From Leptospirales bacterium (GTDB lineage: Bacteria > Spirochaetota > Leptospiria > Leptospirales > Leptospiraceae): DNA of 64,000 bases. Made by a program: the position numbers and the translations under genes. Positions 1 through 8,525 of this stretch are shown here, piece after piece (within the stretch, counting starts at the first letter, position 1; each line of letters begins with the position of its first letter). The stretch spans positions 62,001 through 126,000 of the forward strand of contig JAAFIR010000001.1 in NCBI GenBank assembly GCA_013297885.1, in the 5' to 3' direction. The notes beneath the pieces are model-generated. The model was not told the origin of the DNA. It saw nothing but the letters and a program-made list of their open reading frames with translations, and did no database searches.

Positions 1-114
1 AGAACTTCTTTTTTTAATTCATTTTCTATTTTTTCCAAATGTCGATCCACTTGTTTCTGAAGTCCATTAATAATTTTTCATTGACTTGAGATTTTGATTT
101 TATGTAATTAAAAT

Positions 115-396
115 ATGACACTAAACGAAAATGAAACATTTTGGTCTGATGTGAGTGATGAAGAAATTGCTCGTGAAAGAAAAAAAGCTAAAGAGCTAAA
201 ACAAACTGCTTGGTGGAAACAAAAACGTTCAAGTGGAATTTGTCATTATTGTAATGGAAAATTTCCAGTGGAAGAAATTACAATGGATCATTTAATTCCA
301 CTTATACGAGGTGGAAAATCCATTAAAGCAAATTTAGTTCCATCCTGTAAAGAATGTAATTCCAAAAAAAAACACAAACTAGCCTTTGAGGTCTAG
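115..396 (+). CDS. Small HNH endonuclease
   Basis: A 93-residue protein with an HNH nuclease fold signature in its C-terminal half: C43-x-x-C46, D58-H59, N73 and C78-x-x-C81-N82. The two CxxC pairs should bind a structural zinc and H59 is the likely general base. The N-terminal 35 residues are charged and helical with no recognisable domain. The gene converges on flgJ and the two stop ends overlap by 18 bp. Stand-alone HNH proteins of this size occur in phages and as restriction-associated nucleases; the sequence does not say which applies here. No partner methylase is adjacent. Family confident, role unknown. Confidence 0.85.
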   Translation: MTLNENETFWSDVSDEEIARERKKAKELKQTAWWKQKRSSGICHYCNGKFPVEEITMDHLIPLIRGGKSIKANLVPSCKECNSKKKHKLAFEV

Positions 397-837
397 CTTT
401 GGAAGTGATTTGGACATAGTATTATAAATTTGTTCGGCAAGCCCTAGTGAATGATTTTCAGAAATCTTTTTTGCATATTCATCATATAAAAAATCTTCAA
501 AAATTTCTTCAGCATAACCTCCATCTATCATTCCAGTTTTGTTAATTGTTTTTTTCATTTGATTTAGCATCATTTTAACAAAAATAGATTCAAACTCAAC
601 AGAAGCATTAAACAATTTTTTTCTATAAGGATCAACAGCAATTTCTTCTTTGATGGAAGATTTGGTTTGGATAGAAGAGCTAGTAACTTTTCCTTCTAAA
701 TTTTTATAAATTTCAGAATTTAATTCTTCCTGAAATTTTGGATTTTTTTCTTGCTCTTTCGTTTTGTTTTTAAGTTCGTTTAACTTTGATTCGTCAACAG
801 AAAACCGATTAATTGTATTTTGAATTGGGTTGTTCAT
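379..837 (-). CDS. flgJ: Flagellar rod-binding protein FlgJ (single-domain form)
   Basis: A 152-residue homologue of the N-terminal rod-capping domain of FlgJ. The conserved core is the segment around FESIFVKMMLNQMKK and the later EEIFEDFLYDEYAKKI stretch. The peptidoglycan hydrolase domain found at the C terminus of enterobacterial FlgJ is absent, which is usual in spirochaetes. It is the last gene of flgG-flgA-flgH-flgI-flgJ; its ATG overlaps the flgI stop as ATGA, so the two are translationally coupled. Its role would be assembly of the periplasmic flagellar rod. Confidence 0.9.
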   Translation of the reverse strand: MNNPIQNTINRFSVDESKLNELKNKTKEQEKNPKFQEELNSEIYKNLEGKVTSSSIQTKSSIKEEIAVDPYRKKLFNASVEFESIFVKMMLNQMKKTINKTGMIDGGYAEEIFEDFLYDEYAKKISENHSLGLAEQIYNTMSKSLPKLDLKG

Positions 838-1916
838 TGTATTACTAACTCCGCGTGAAGTGCTCCAGATTTTTTTAATCCTTCCATAACTGCAATAATA
901 TCTTTTGTGGAAGCTCCAATTTTATTTAATGCATCCACTATATCCGAAACTCTTGTTCCTTCATTTAACATAGTGATCATTTCAGACTTGCTATCTCCAC
1001 CTTTTTTGTTGGAAACCACAACTGAAATTCCTTGTTTAGAAATAGCCACTTCGTCAACTGTAACATTTGCACCCATTACAATTGTTCCTGTTCTTTCGTT
1101 TATCACAACTTTTGCTTTGGATTCAGGAATAATTTGTAAACTTTCAATTCTGCTAATTGTGGAAAGCACATCACCTTTTTCAGGAATTGTAAATTCAATT
1201 TCAGTAGGGGAAACAACTAAAGTATTAATTTTAATTTCATCAGTGATTAGTTTATTCAAATTAGTTAGAGTTGTAAAATCTTGATTTTCAAGGATTAATC
1301 TATATTTATTATCTTTTGCAAAAAATGTACTTTGGATTTCTTTTTCTACAATTGCTCCAGCCATAACAAGACCAACTGTTTTTGGAGCTGTGCGAAGTTG
1401 GGAAGAAGTGTTTTGGTATTGAGGATTTGCATATCCAAAATAAGCTGAAATTCCGTTTGGATTATGATTTGGTTTTGTGTTTAAATTATCTTTTCCACCA
1501 AACGACATTACTCCGCTAGCGACAGCAACAATTTCTCCATTTGCTGCTTTGAGTGGAGTTTGAATTAACACACCACCTTCTAAAGAGCGAGCATCTCCAA
1601 TTGAAGAAACAGTGATGTCAATTTTATCTCCAAGTCTAGCAGTTGAAGGAATAATTGCTGTAACCACAACAGATGCAATATTTCTTGTATGAGTTAAATT
1701 TTTTCCAGTGTTTAAACCTTGGTTGTTTAAATAATTTTTCATTGCCTCAGTTGTAACTTGGTTTTTTGTATCTCCAGTTCCTGAAAGTCCAGTAACAATT
1801 CCAAATCCAGAAATTTGATTTTCTCTAATTCCAGAAATTCTAGAAATATCTTTAACCTTAACTTCCACTGAATAAATGGAAATGCTAAATAAAATTAGGT
1901 AAGATAAAAATTTCAT
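834..1916 (-). CDS. flgI: Flagellar P-ring protein FlgI
   Basis: A 360-residue secreted protein of normal FlgI length. It begins with a short signal peptide (about 16 residues) and continues with the family's typical start, VKDISRISGIRENQISGFGIVTGLSGTGD written in two parts: VKDISRISGIRENQ then GFGIVTGLSGTGD. The C terminus carries the conserved TRVSDIVDALNKIGAS-like segment. It forms the periplasmic P ring around the flagellar rod. It overlaps flgH upstream and flgJ downstream by 4 bp each (ATGA), consistent with one polycistronic unit. Among spirochaetes, retention of FlgI and FlgH is a Leptospirales trait. Confidence 0.95.
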   Translation of the reverse strand: MKFLSYLILFSISIYSVEVKVKDISRISGIRENQISGFGIVTGLSGTGDTKNQVTTEAMKNYLNNQGLNTGKNLTHTRNIASVVVTAIIPSTARLGDKIDITVSSIGDARSLEGGVLIQTPLKAANGEIVAVASGVMSFGGKDNLNTKPNHNPNGISAYFGYANPQYQNTSSQLRTAPKTVGLVMAGAIVEKEIQSTFFAKDNKYRLILENQDFTTLTNLNKLITDEIKINTLVVSPTEIEFTIPEKGDVLSTISRIESLQIIPESKAKVVINERTGTIVMGANVTVDEVAISKQGISVVVSNKKGGDSKSEMITMLNEGTRVSDIVDALNKIGASTKDIIAVMEGLKKSGALHAELVIQ

Positions 1917-2557
1917 TGGCTTTCTCCTAATAATCTTTTCAAATTCTTAAGAATAATTTTTTGTTTTTCAGTTTCGGATAATTCTGCTTTTTCAATTTCA
2001 GCAGTTCCATTTGCATTTTTTCTTTTCTTTAATTGAACATCTGGATCTTTTAATTCTTCTTTTGTTGGTCCACCATTGTATTCCAATTTTAAATCTGCTA
2101 CTCTTTCTGAGCTAACTGTTCTATCTTCTTTTAGATCTTTCACTGAAATTTTTCCAGATAATTTTAAAGAAGATTTTCCAGAATCAAATGCCATTTCTCG
2201 AATACCACCGAGAGTAAGCATTCCGCTTGCTTGGTCAATTGAAGTGATTAATACAGACATACTTCCAATAATTCTTCCAACAGTTCTAGATTTTGCAGTT
2301 TGACGATTGGTGATGCTTCTGTCTGATCTAAAATTTGGATTTTCATTTACAAATTTTTTGTCGGGGTTGGAGCGAATTACAAATGAATCTTCTTTGCCAC
2401 CATCATAAGTATATTCACCTCTAAATCCATCTTTGATAACAACTTGAATGGAGGAGCCAACTCTGATATCTTGACCCACTGAATATAAATTTCTATCCAC
2501 CCAAAGTGACTGGGAATTAATCCCAAATATAAAACTAAAAAATAATATGTATTTCAT
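1913..2557 (-). CDS. flgH: Flagellar L-ring protein FlgH
   Basis: A 214-residue exported protein with an N-terminal signal sequence (KYILFFSFIFGINSQS). The central part, with ASGMLTLGGIREMAFD and the following KLSGKISVKDL segment, matches the FlgH family, in which FlgH forms the outer-membrane L ring of the flagellar basal body. I do not see a clear lipobox cysteine, unlike enterobacterial FlgH, so it may be a soluble secreted form. It overlaps flgA and flgI by ATGA junctions on both sides, which also shows that TGA is a true stop codon here. Confidence 0.88.
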   Translation of the reverse strand: MKYILFFSFIFGINSQSLWVDRNLYSVGQDIRVGSSIQVVIKDGFRGEYTYDGGKEDSFVIRSNPDKKFVNENPNFRSDRSITNRQTAKSRTVGRIIGSMSVLITSIDQASGMLTLGGIREMAFDSGKSSLKLSGKISVKDLKEDRTVSSERVADLKLEYNGGPTKEELKDPDVQLKKRKNANGTAEIEKAELSETEKQKIILKNLKRLLGESQ

Positions 2558-3441
2558 TCTACGACCACAACTCCTTTTTCCATTGCTCTTGCTGAAATCA
2601 ATTGATGATTGGACAAACTACTTACTTTGACAATCTCACCTTCGTTTGCAGAATTTTTTGCAATTCCTCTACCTTTCACAAATAGATTTCCTTTTAGATA
2701 AACAATATCCACCTCAGAACCACGCTCAACTAATTTGGTTTGATTCAAATGTTTTTTTTCAATCAAAGTATTTGCAGCAATATTTGAAACTGCTTGGTGG
2801 TCTAAAATTTTTTCTAATTCAATTGTTTTTTTGGAATCTGATGAAAATATTTCTTTTAAAAAAATATCTTCTTTAGTGAGAGTTTTTCCTTTTGGAATAT
2901 CAGATTTAGTAAAGTAAAAAGTTTTTTTTTCTTCAAATAAAAATTTTAGTCGATATGTATGAATTTTTTCTTTTTCAAAAAACAAATCTAAGCTAATTAA
3001 TTTTTGTCCTGAATTTTCTTTTGCATTTTGAAGATTCCATTTTACTTCCAAATTTTCTTCTGGTAAATAAATTTCATCACCAAGATATGAAATTCTCCAT
3101 TTGGATTTATCAAAATTAATTTCTTTTTCTAAAGAATCTAATATTTCAGAATTTGTGTATGGAATAAAAAGAGGAATCAAAACTGCATCAGTTCCTCTAA
3201 TTTCAAATTCATCTTTAAGAATATCGCTTAACTCTGATTTGCTTAGTTTTTTAACTTCTTTTAGATTGGAAAAAATTTCTCTATCTTTTGCTCGATCAAT
3301 TTTTGCAAGGTCAGATAAATAAAGAGAGGGTTTTTTTAAAAATACTTTTGGTCTTAAATAAATTGTTTCTGAAATTAATGAAACTGAAAATACAAAAAAA
3401 ATTGCAAAACAGAATTGAAAAATAAAGTTTTGCAATTTCAT
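2554..3441 (-). CDS. flgA: Flagellar P-ring assembly chaperone FlgA
   Basis: A 295-residue exported protein with a signal peptide (FIFQFCFAIFFVFSVSL). The C-terminal third is the SAF-like FlgA domain: the segment around KSDIPKGKTLTKEDI, then AVSNIAANTLIEKKHL, then RGSEVDIVYLKGNLFVKGRG and a final EIVKVSSLSNHQLISARA. FlgA is a periplasmic chaperone for P-ring assembly by FlgI. The N-terminal part is longer than in short FlgA proteins and poorly conserved. It lies 6 bp after flgG and overlaps flgH by 4 bp. Confidence 0.88.
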   Translation of the reverse strand: MKLQNFIFQFCFAIFFVFSVSLISETIYLRPKVFLKKPSLYLSDLAKIDRAKDREIFSNLKEVKKLSKSELSDILKDEFEIRGTDAVLIPLFIPYTNSEILDSLEKEINFDKSKWRISYLGDEIYLPEENLEVKWNLQNAKENSGQKLISLDLFFEKEKIHTYRLKFLFEEKKTFYFTKSDIPKGKTLTKEDIFLKEIFSSDSKKTIELEKILDHQAVSNIAANTLIEKKHLNQTKLVERGSEVDIVYLKGNLFVKGRGIAKNSANEGEIVKVSSLSNHQLISARAMEKGVVVVE

Positions 3442-3447
3442 TTTATA

Positions 3448-4245
3448 TTATCTTTTTAAAGAAATCGCTGTTGCGAGCATATTATCTGAAGTTTGAATTG
3501 CTTTAGAATTGGATTCATAAGCTCTTTGTGCTACAATCATCGCAACCATTTCTTCTACAATTTTTACATTACTCATTTCAAGAAAACCTTGAAGCACATC
3601 ACCAACACCTTCAGTTCCAGGAGCTGCTGGAATTTCTGGACCAGAAGCCATTGTTTCTCTAAATAAGTTTTTTCCAACTGCTTGAAGACCTGCAGGATTA
3701 ACAAAACGATAAAGTTCAATTTGACCAACAACAGTTGGTTTTACATCATTATTAATTTTTACAGTTACTTCTCCACCCTCAGCAATTTGAAGTGTGTTTA
3801 AAATTGCTCCTTCTGGAAGCACAATTGGAGGTTCAAGCAAATATCCGTTTGAAGTTACAACTTGTTGGTTGGAATCAATTTTAAAAGAACCATCTCTTGT
3901 AAAAGAAAAAGTTCCATCTGGCATTTGGATTTTAAAAAATCCCATTTCACCAGTGAGAGCCATATCTAGCTTATTTCCAGTTGCTTGAAAAGAACCAATC
4001 TCAAAAAGTTTTTGTGTTGCAGCAGTTTTAACACCATGACCAACATTAACACCTGTTGGAATTTCACTTACAGCAGTAGCTGGAGTTCCTGCTAAAACTT
4101 GGTGTTGGTAAACTAAATCTTCAAAATCAGCACGATTTTTCTTAAAACCAGTTGTGTTTACGTTTGCAAGATTGTTTGAAATTGTATCAATATGAAATTG
4201 TTGTGCAACCATCCCAGTCGCAGCAGTCCAAAGAGAACGCATCAT
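3448..4245 (-). CDS. flgG: Flagellar distal rod protein FlgG
   Basis: A 265-residue rod protein of standard FlgG length. The N terminus RSLWTAATGMVAQQFHIDT followed by SNNLANVNTTGFKK is the flagellar basal body rod motif, and the C terminus has the matching VEEMVAMIVAQRAYESNSKAI helix. Both helices form the coiled-coil core of the rod. It is first in the flgG-A-H-I-J operon. An AGAGGTAAAC ribosome binding site lies just upstream of the start, with an AT-rich, promoter-like segment before it. The two leading Met codons leave a 1-codon ambiguity in the start. Confidence 0.95.
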   Translation of the reverse strand: MMRSLWTAATGMVAQQFHIDTISNNLANVNTTGFKKNRADFEDLVYQHQVLAGTPATAVSEIPTGVNVGHGVKTAATQKLFEIGSFQATGNKLDMALTGEMGFFKIQMPDGTFSFTRDGSFKIDSNQQVVTSNGYLLEPPIVLPEGAILNTLQIAEGGEVTVKINNDVKPTVVGQIELYRFVNPAGLQAVGKNLFRETMASGPEIPAAPGTEGVGDVLQGFLEMSNVKIVEEMVAMIVAQRAYESNSKAIQTSDNMLATAISLKR

Positions 4246-4310
4246 AAAAGTTTACCTCTATAATTTATGTCGGTGTTTTAGAAAAAAATTTAAGTCTTTT
4301 TTTTGTAAAT

Positions 4311-4562
4311 TCAGTCTTTGTAAAAATTTTCTCTTGGTCCAATTTTTAAAAGTAAGATAAATTGTTTCTCTTCATCAATTTCATATAAAATTCTCAAACT
4401 TCCTAATCTTAATCTATATTGATTTTTTCTTCCAGAGAGTTTTATGATTTGAGGTCCAGATTTTGGATTAGTTTTGATTTCAAGTAAGGCAGTTTTAACT
4501 TTTTCTTTTAAATTTAATTATAAAAATTCTTTTTCAAAACTTTTATGTTTTAAAAATTCCAC
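4311..4562 (-). pseudogene. RelE/ParE-type toxin, interrupted by an in-frame stop
   Basis: Reading from a GTG at 4562, the frame gives 14 residues, a TAA at 4518-4520, then an open stretch to 4311. The part after the stop is a typical RelE/ParE C-terminal half: LEIKTNPKSGPQIIKLSG, then YRLRLGSLRILYEIDEE and LLLKIGPRENFYKD. This family makes small ribosome-dependent mRNA interferases or gyrase poisons. The intact toxin would be 83 residues. The stop close to the start should abolish it unless translation restarts. The preceding gene (4550-4918) overlaps by 13 bp, as antitoxin genes often do. Confidence 0.7.
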
Positions 4563-4918
4563 TTGGAAAAATTACCCATATTTTTGTTATCAATTTCAGA
4601 TTCAATTTCCTTGAGGTCAGCTACATCAGTTGCATCTAAAAAAATTTCCATTGTTGCTTCAATAGATTCTAATTCATAATAAACTAAATATATAACTTTG
4701 TGTAAATCTATAAATCTTTTATCTTCTAAAGATAATTTATAAAAAATTTTTAAAATAAAATTATAAACAGGTAAAATAGTTTTTAGTTTTTTATGTTCAG
4801 TACTTAATGATTGAATTGGAAGTTCTCTTAAAACATCCCCATAACCTTTTAGAAAAAGTTGTAATTCTTTATATTTTAAAATACTTTTTTTAATTAAATA
4901 AGATAGATTTTTATTCAT
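4550..4918 (-). CDS. Hypothetical protein upstream of RelE-like relic
   Basis: A 122-residue, mostly helical, Lys- and Leu-rich protein with no family I recognise. Its 3' end overlaps the start of the broken RelE-like gene by 13 bp, an arrangement typical of antitoxin-toxin operons. It lacks a recognisable ribbon-helix-helix or HTH and is long for a RelB-type antitoxin. The acidic C-terminal segment (ATDVADLKEIESEID) could be the toxin-binding part, but that is a guess from position only. Confidence 0.5.
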   Translation of the reverse strand: MNKNLSYLIKKSILKYKELQLFLKGYGDVLRELPIQSLSTEHKKLKTILPVYNFILKIFYKLSLEDKRFIDLHKVIYLVYYELESIEATMEIFLDATDVADLKEIESEIDNKNMGNFSKWNF

Positions 4919-4982
4919 TCATAGAATAATAGTCTTCTTCTGAAATACATCTATTTATATTTTGATTTTTTTTGATTAATTT

Positions 4983-5199
4983 GGGTGAATTTTTCTTTTC
5001 TTCTTCGCAGAAAAAATGTAGATATTCGTGCGTTAGCGAAGAATGGTTCTAGAAAGGAAAATGATGAATGTATAATTCACTGGCTTAAAGCTCCATTCTT
5101 AATTTTTCATTTTTAATTCTACATTTACGAAAAACCGGGCTTTTCGCTACTTCTTCTCTATGAGAAGAAACGCTTCAATCCCTTTCACATGCTTCGCTT
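4983..5199 (+). repeat. Two-hairpin intergenic element, copy A
   Basis: Member of a dispersed family described in the findings. Box 1 is GGGTGAATTTTT at 4983. Hairpin 1 has arms AAATGTAG near 5014 and CTACATTT near 5126, enclosing about 100 bp that also contains its own small complementarities. Box 2 is CCGGGCTTTTCGCTAC, hairpin 2 is TTCTTCTC-TAT-GAGAAGAA (about 5152-5169), and box 3 is CGCTTCAATCCCTTTCACATG at about 5171, trimmed here to the recognisable core. It fills the otherwise gene-free 4919-5256 region between divergent genes. Confidence 0.6.
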
Positions 5200-5256
5200 A
5201 AATTTGAAAAACTTTTTTGATTTACAAAAATTCTATTTTTATATATTATCAAAGTG

Positions 5257-5823
5257 ATGGAAAACTTAGCACAAAAATTTATTACTGAAGAAGAGTATTT
5301 TGAATTAGAAGAAAATTCTGAAGTCAAACATGAATATTTTTACGGTGAAATTTTTGCAATGGCTGGAGCAAAAAATAACCATAATCTATTAGTTGTAAAT
5401 TTGACAGGAATCTTGTACAATCATTTTAAATCAAAACCCTGTTATGTTTATCCATCAGATATGAGAGTTAGTGTTGAAAAAGGAAAATACTACACCTATC
5501 CAGACATTAGTATTGTCTGTGGAAAAAGAGAATTTTTAGATAAAAATGAAACTACATTAACAAATCCAAATTTAATTATTGAAGCTTTATCTTACTCAAC
5601 AGAAAAATATGACAGAAGAAAAAAATTTCAATCCTACAGAACTATTCCTTCATTAAATACATATATTTTAGTTGCAACTGATTACAAACAAATAGAAGTT
5701 TATTCAAAAACCGGGAACAATTCTTGGACACTCACAGATCCAGATGCAAATCAAAAAAATTATATCCCTTCATTGGATTTTACTTTAGACTTAAACGAAG
5801 TTTACCAAAAGATCGAATTTTAG
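5257..5823 (+). CDS. Uma2-family (DUF820) putative nuclease
   Basis: A 188-residue protein of the Uma2/DUF820 family, a PD-(D/E)xK-like putative endonuclease fold. Family marks are the N-terminal TEEEYFELEE, then EYFYGEIFAMAGAKNNH, then YTYPDISIVCGK and NPNLIIEALSYSTEKYDRRKKF. A GTG lies directly before the ATG at 5257; the ATG is preferred. It stands alone downstream of repeat copy A. These genes are widespread, often multicopy, and their biological role is unsettled. Confidence 0.85.
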   Translation: MENLAQKFITEEEYFELEENSEVKHEYFYGEIFAMAGAKNNHNLLVVNLTGILYNHFKSKPCYVYPSDMRVSVEKGKYYTYPDISIVCGKREFLDKNETTLTNPNLIIEALSYSTEKYDRRKKFQSYRTIPSLNTYILVATDYKQIEVYSKTGNNSWTLTDPDANQKNYIPSLDFTLDLNEVYQKIEF

Positions 5824-5948
5824 ATTTGGTTTTGTTAAGCTAAGCTAAGTGATTTTCAAAGCCAATGCTTATCTTCTAATTTAATAATACACTCTATTAA
5901 AAATTTATCACTTGAATTTATTTCCTAAAAACAAATTTTTTGAAATTC

Positions 5949-7662
5949 ATGAAATTTTATAGATTTCTCTGGCTTCTAATTTTTATATTTTAATTTTTGT
6001 TCTAAAGTAGAACAAAAGAATTTTATTCAAAAAATAGAATACCAATTTAGTGAGTCAAAAAATTTTAATGAGTTAAAAAATTGGAAAAAATTTGATTTTG
6101 ATAAAATACATAAAGAAAGAGAAAATAATAAAATTCTTGTTTTAAAATTAATTTTACCAAATGAAAAATTTGAACCAAGTTTATTTATTCCAAATTTACC
6201 TGAAATATTTGAAGTTTATTCAGAAAATAAATTAATTTACCAGACAGGAAAAATTGATGAAGCAAAAGAAGAAATTTTTCTTGGTTATTTTTGGACTTTG
6301 CTTTCCTTAAAAAATATAAATTTATCAAAATCGATTTACATACGAATTTTTTCTGCAAATCCATTTTTAATTGGAACTAAAGAAAAATTTTTATTTGGTT
6401 CAAAAGAAATGATTTTATATCAAATGTTAGATAAAGATCTATCAATTATTATTATCAGTTCACTAAATTTTTTACTTGGGTTAACTTCTATAACTTTAGT
6501 AATTTTTTATAAAGAAAAAATATTTATCCATTTTGGTTTGCTCAGTATATTCTTTGGAGCATATACATTTAATTTGAACACAAAACAATTGTATTTTTGT
6601 TATCCAATTCTTTCAGCTTTAATCTGGGAATTTTCTACATACATAGTTTTTTTTATGATTTATAAAATTTTAGAATATCTAAATATTCAATCAAAATTGT
6701 TTCAATATTTTTTTTGGATATTACTCATTTTTATTCAGTTAAAATTTTTATTTGTTTGAATTCATCATTATAATTTTTGGATTCTATTTTTAAATTGTTT
6801 TTATGTTTTTAATTTAATTAGTATTTTTATAATTTGTATCATTTATAGTTTTAAAAAGAATTTAGATGCATTCTTTATTTCATTTTTTATTTTTGTTATG
6901 GGTGTTCAAATTGCAATTGAATCATTTGCAAACCAGTATCATCATATTGACGGAAGTAATTTTCATTTTACTTTACTTGCTTTTACAATTGCATTTGTAT
7001 TTATTTTAGTGAGAAAATTTATCTCTAATAAATTGCAAATTTTAGAATTAAAATCTATTCAAGAAAAAAATGAAAAAGAAATTTTAGAATCCAAATTTAA
7101 AAATTTGACATCCCGTCTAGATTCACATTTTTTATTTAATACTTTAAATTTAATTCATTCTTATTTAAAAACAAAACCAAAACAAGCAGATGAAGCGATT
7201 CAAAATTTGGGAGACTCTTATCGTTATTTAACTGAAATTCACTCTGAAGAAATTAGTAATTTAGCAAATGAAATTGAATTTTTAAAAAATTATTTGAATT
7301 TGATTTCTTTAAGATTAAAAAATAGATTTCGTTTTAGTTTAAAATTAGACAAAGATTTAGATAAAATCATTCTTCCAAGTTTAATTTTACAACCAATTGT
7401 TGAAAATTCTTATATTCATGGTTTTAAAAATAAAAAAGGAAAATCAATTATTAAAATTCAAATTAAAAAAGAAAATGACGGTGCAAAAATTTTAATATGG
7501 GATAATGGTATAGGTCTTAAAAAAAATCCAAATGATGGAGTTACAATTAAAACTATTCAAACTAGGCTTGGTTATTTTTATAAAAATGTTTCTTTAAAAT
7601 TAAATTCTGAAAATAATAAAGGAACTGAACTAGAATTAATTTTTACGGATAAAAAAAATTGA
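5949..7662 (+). pseudogene. 7TM sensor histidine kinase (LytS/YehU-like), two lesions
   Basis: A single ancestral gene can be read across two lesions. From ATG 5949 a signal-peptide-like MKFYRFLWLLIFIF runs into TAA; removing one T of the preceding run restores FNFC and then the long open frame (KVEQKNF...). That frame encodes an extracellular domain, several membrane helices, and hits TGA at 6757-6759. The same frame continues with more membrane helices and a cytoplasmic His_kinase domain: LDSHFLFNTLNLIHSYL (phospho-acceptor His region) and an ATPase part with SLILQPIVENSYIHG and DNGIGL. The 7TMR-DISM-like architecture is inferred. The kinase half from 6898 might be made as a fragment. It is coupled to the response regulator by a TTGA overlap. 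Confidence 0.75.
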
Positions 7663-8336
7663 CAAAAGCAAAAATTTTAATTTTAGAAGATGAAGATGCT
7701 TCCATTGAGTTGTTAAAAAATTATATTCAAAAAAGAAAAGATTTAAGTTTAGCTCAAATTTCAAATTCAACAGAAGAAGCTTTAAAAAAAATCAAAAAAA
7801 ACAATTTTGATTTAGCATTTGTGGACATTAATCTTCAAAATCGTTCTGGTTTAGAATTTATAAAACTTGCAAAAAATATTCCTTATTTTATAATCACTAG
7901 CACTAGAAAAGACAAAGCAATTGAGGGTTTAAACTTCGGAGCAATTGATTATCTATTAAAACCAATTTATGAAAATAGATTTAAACAATCCCTAGAAAGA
8001 TTTTTAGTTCATTTTAACAAAAGCAAAAAATCAAAAAAAATTTCAGTAATTATAAATCGAAATGAAGTATTTATAGAAGAAGATAAAATTATTTATTTAG
8101 AAATTAAAAATAAATATTTAACAATTTTCACAGAAGAAAAAATATTTTCTTCTAAAGTCAGTCCAATTGAAATTCAAAATAAATTTATCCAAATCCAAAA
8201 ATCTATTCTATTGAATAAAAATTTTATCACTAGCAAAAAATATCTTATAAACGGAAAATTTATTTTAACTTTAAATGAAAATATTGATTTAGAGTTAAAT
8301 CGAAGTTATGCGAAAAATTTTAAATTGAAAAGATAG
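7659..8336 (+). CDS. LytTR-family response regulator
   Basis: A 225-residue two-component regulator. The receiver domain (residues about 1-120) has the acidic pair LEDEDAS, the phospho-acceptor Asp in FVDINLQ, the TSTR switch segment and the Lys in YLLKPI. The C-terminal about 100 residues form a LytTR DNA-binding domain (IIYLEIKNKYLTIFTEE, then LLNKNFITSKKYLI). The start is TTG, overlapping the TGA stop of the kinase gene. It is intact although the partner kinase is broken, so it may be constitutively unphosphorylated or cross-regulated. Confidence 0.85.
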   Translation: MTKAKILILEDEDASIELLKNYIQKRKDLSLAQISNSTEEALKKIKKNNFDLAFVDINLQNRSGLEFIKLAKNIPYFIITSTRKDKAIEGLNFGAIDYLLKPIYENRFKQSLERFLVHFNKSKKSKKISVIINRNEVFIEEDKIIYLEIKNKYLTIFTEEKIFSSKVSPIEIQNKFIQIQKSILLNKNFITSKKYLINGKFILTLNENIDLELNRSYAKNFKLKR

Positions 8337-8467
8337 TGCTTTCTAGAAAAACACTAAACATGCAAAAAAGTTTTGTGGTTAATAATTCATTCTTCATTCC
8401 AATACTAGCATCTCCCACACCTAATAGTGCATCTCACACCTCGTAGCCCCAAAATCAAAAAATTTAT

Positions 8468-8495
8468 TTGACATATATATATATATATAAGTCAA
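8468..8495. promoter_or_regulatory. TA-repeat palindrome, possible promoter
   Basis: A TTGAC at 8468 and its complement GTCAA at 8491 bracket an uninterrupted run of TA dinucleotides, so the whole segment is a perfect palindrome. TTGACA followed by TATATA-type sequence also resembles a sigma-70 promoter for the TerB/J-domain gene at 8526. Dinucleotide runs like this can vary in length by slippage and so alter promoter spacing; that is inference. Confidence 0.4.
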
Positions 8496-8525
8496 ACTCG
8501 CACAAAAACAAATGGAGAGTTTTAA

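Noticed and set aside
1-114. Possible minus-strand gene running off the left edge (coiled-coil-like QVDRHLEKIENEL)
   Set aside because: Only about 17-25 codons are visible and no clear start is present; not enough to support a gene.
8468-8495. TA run as a phase-variable promoter
   Set aside because: Kept only as a possible promoter; one sequence cannot show length variation.
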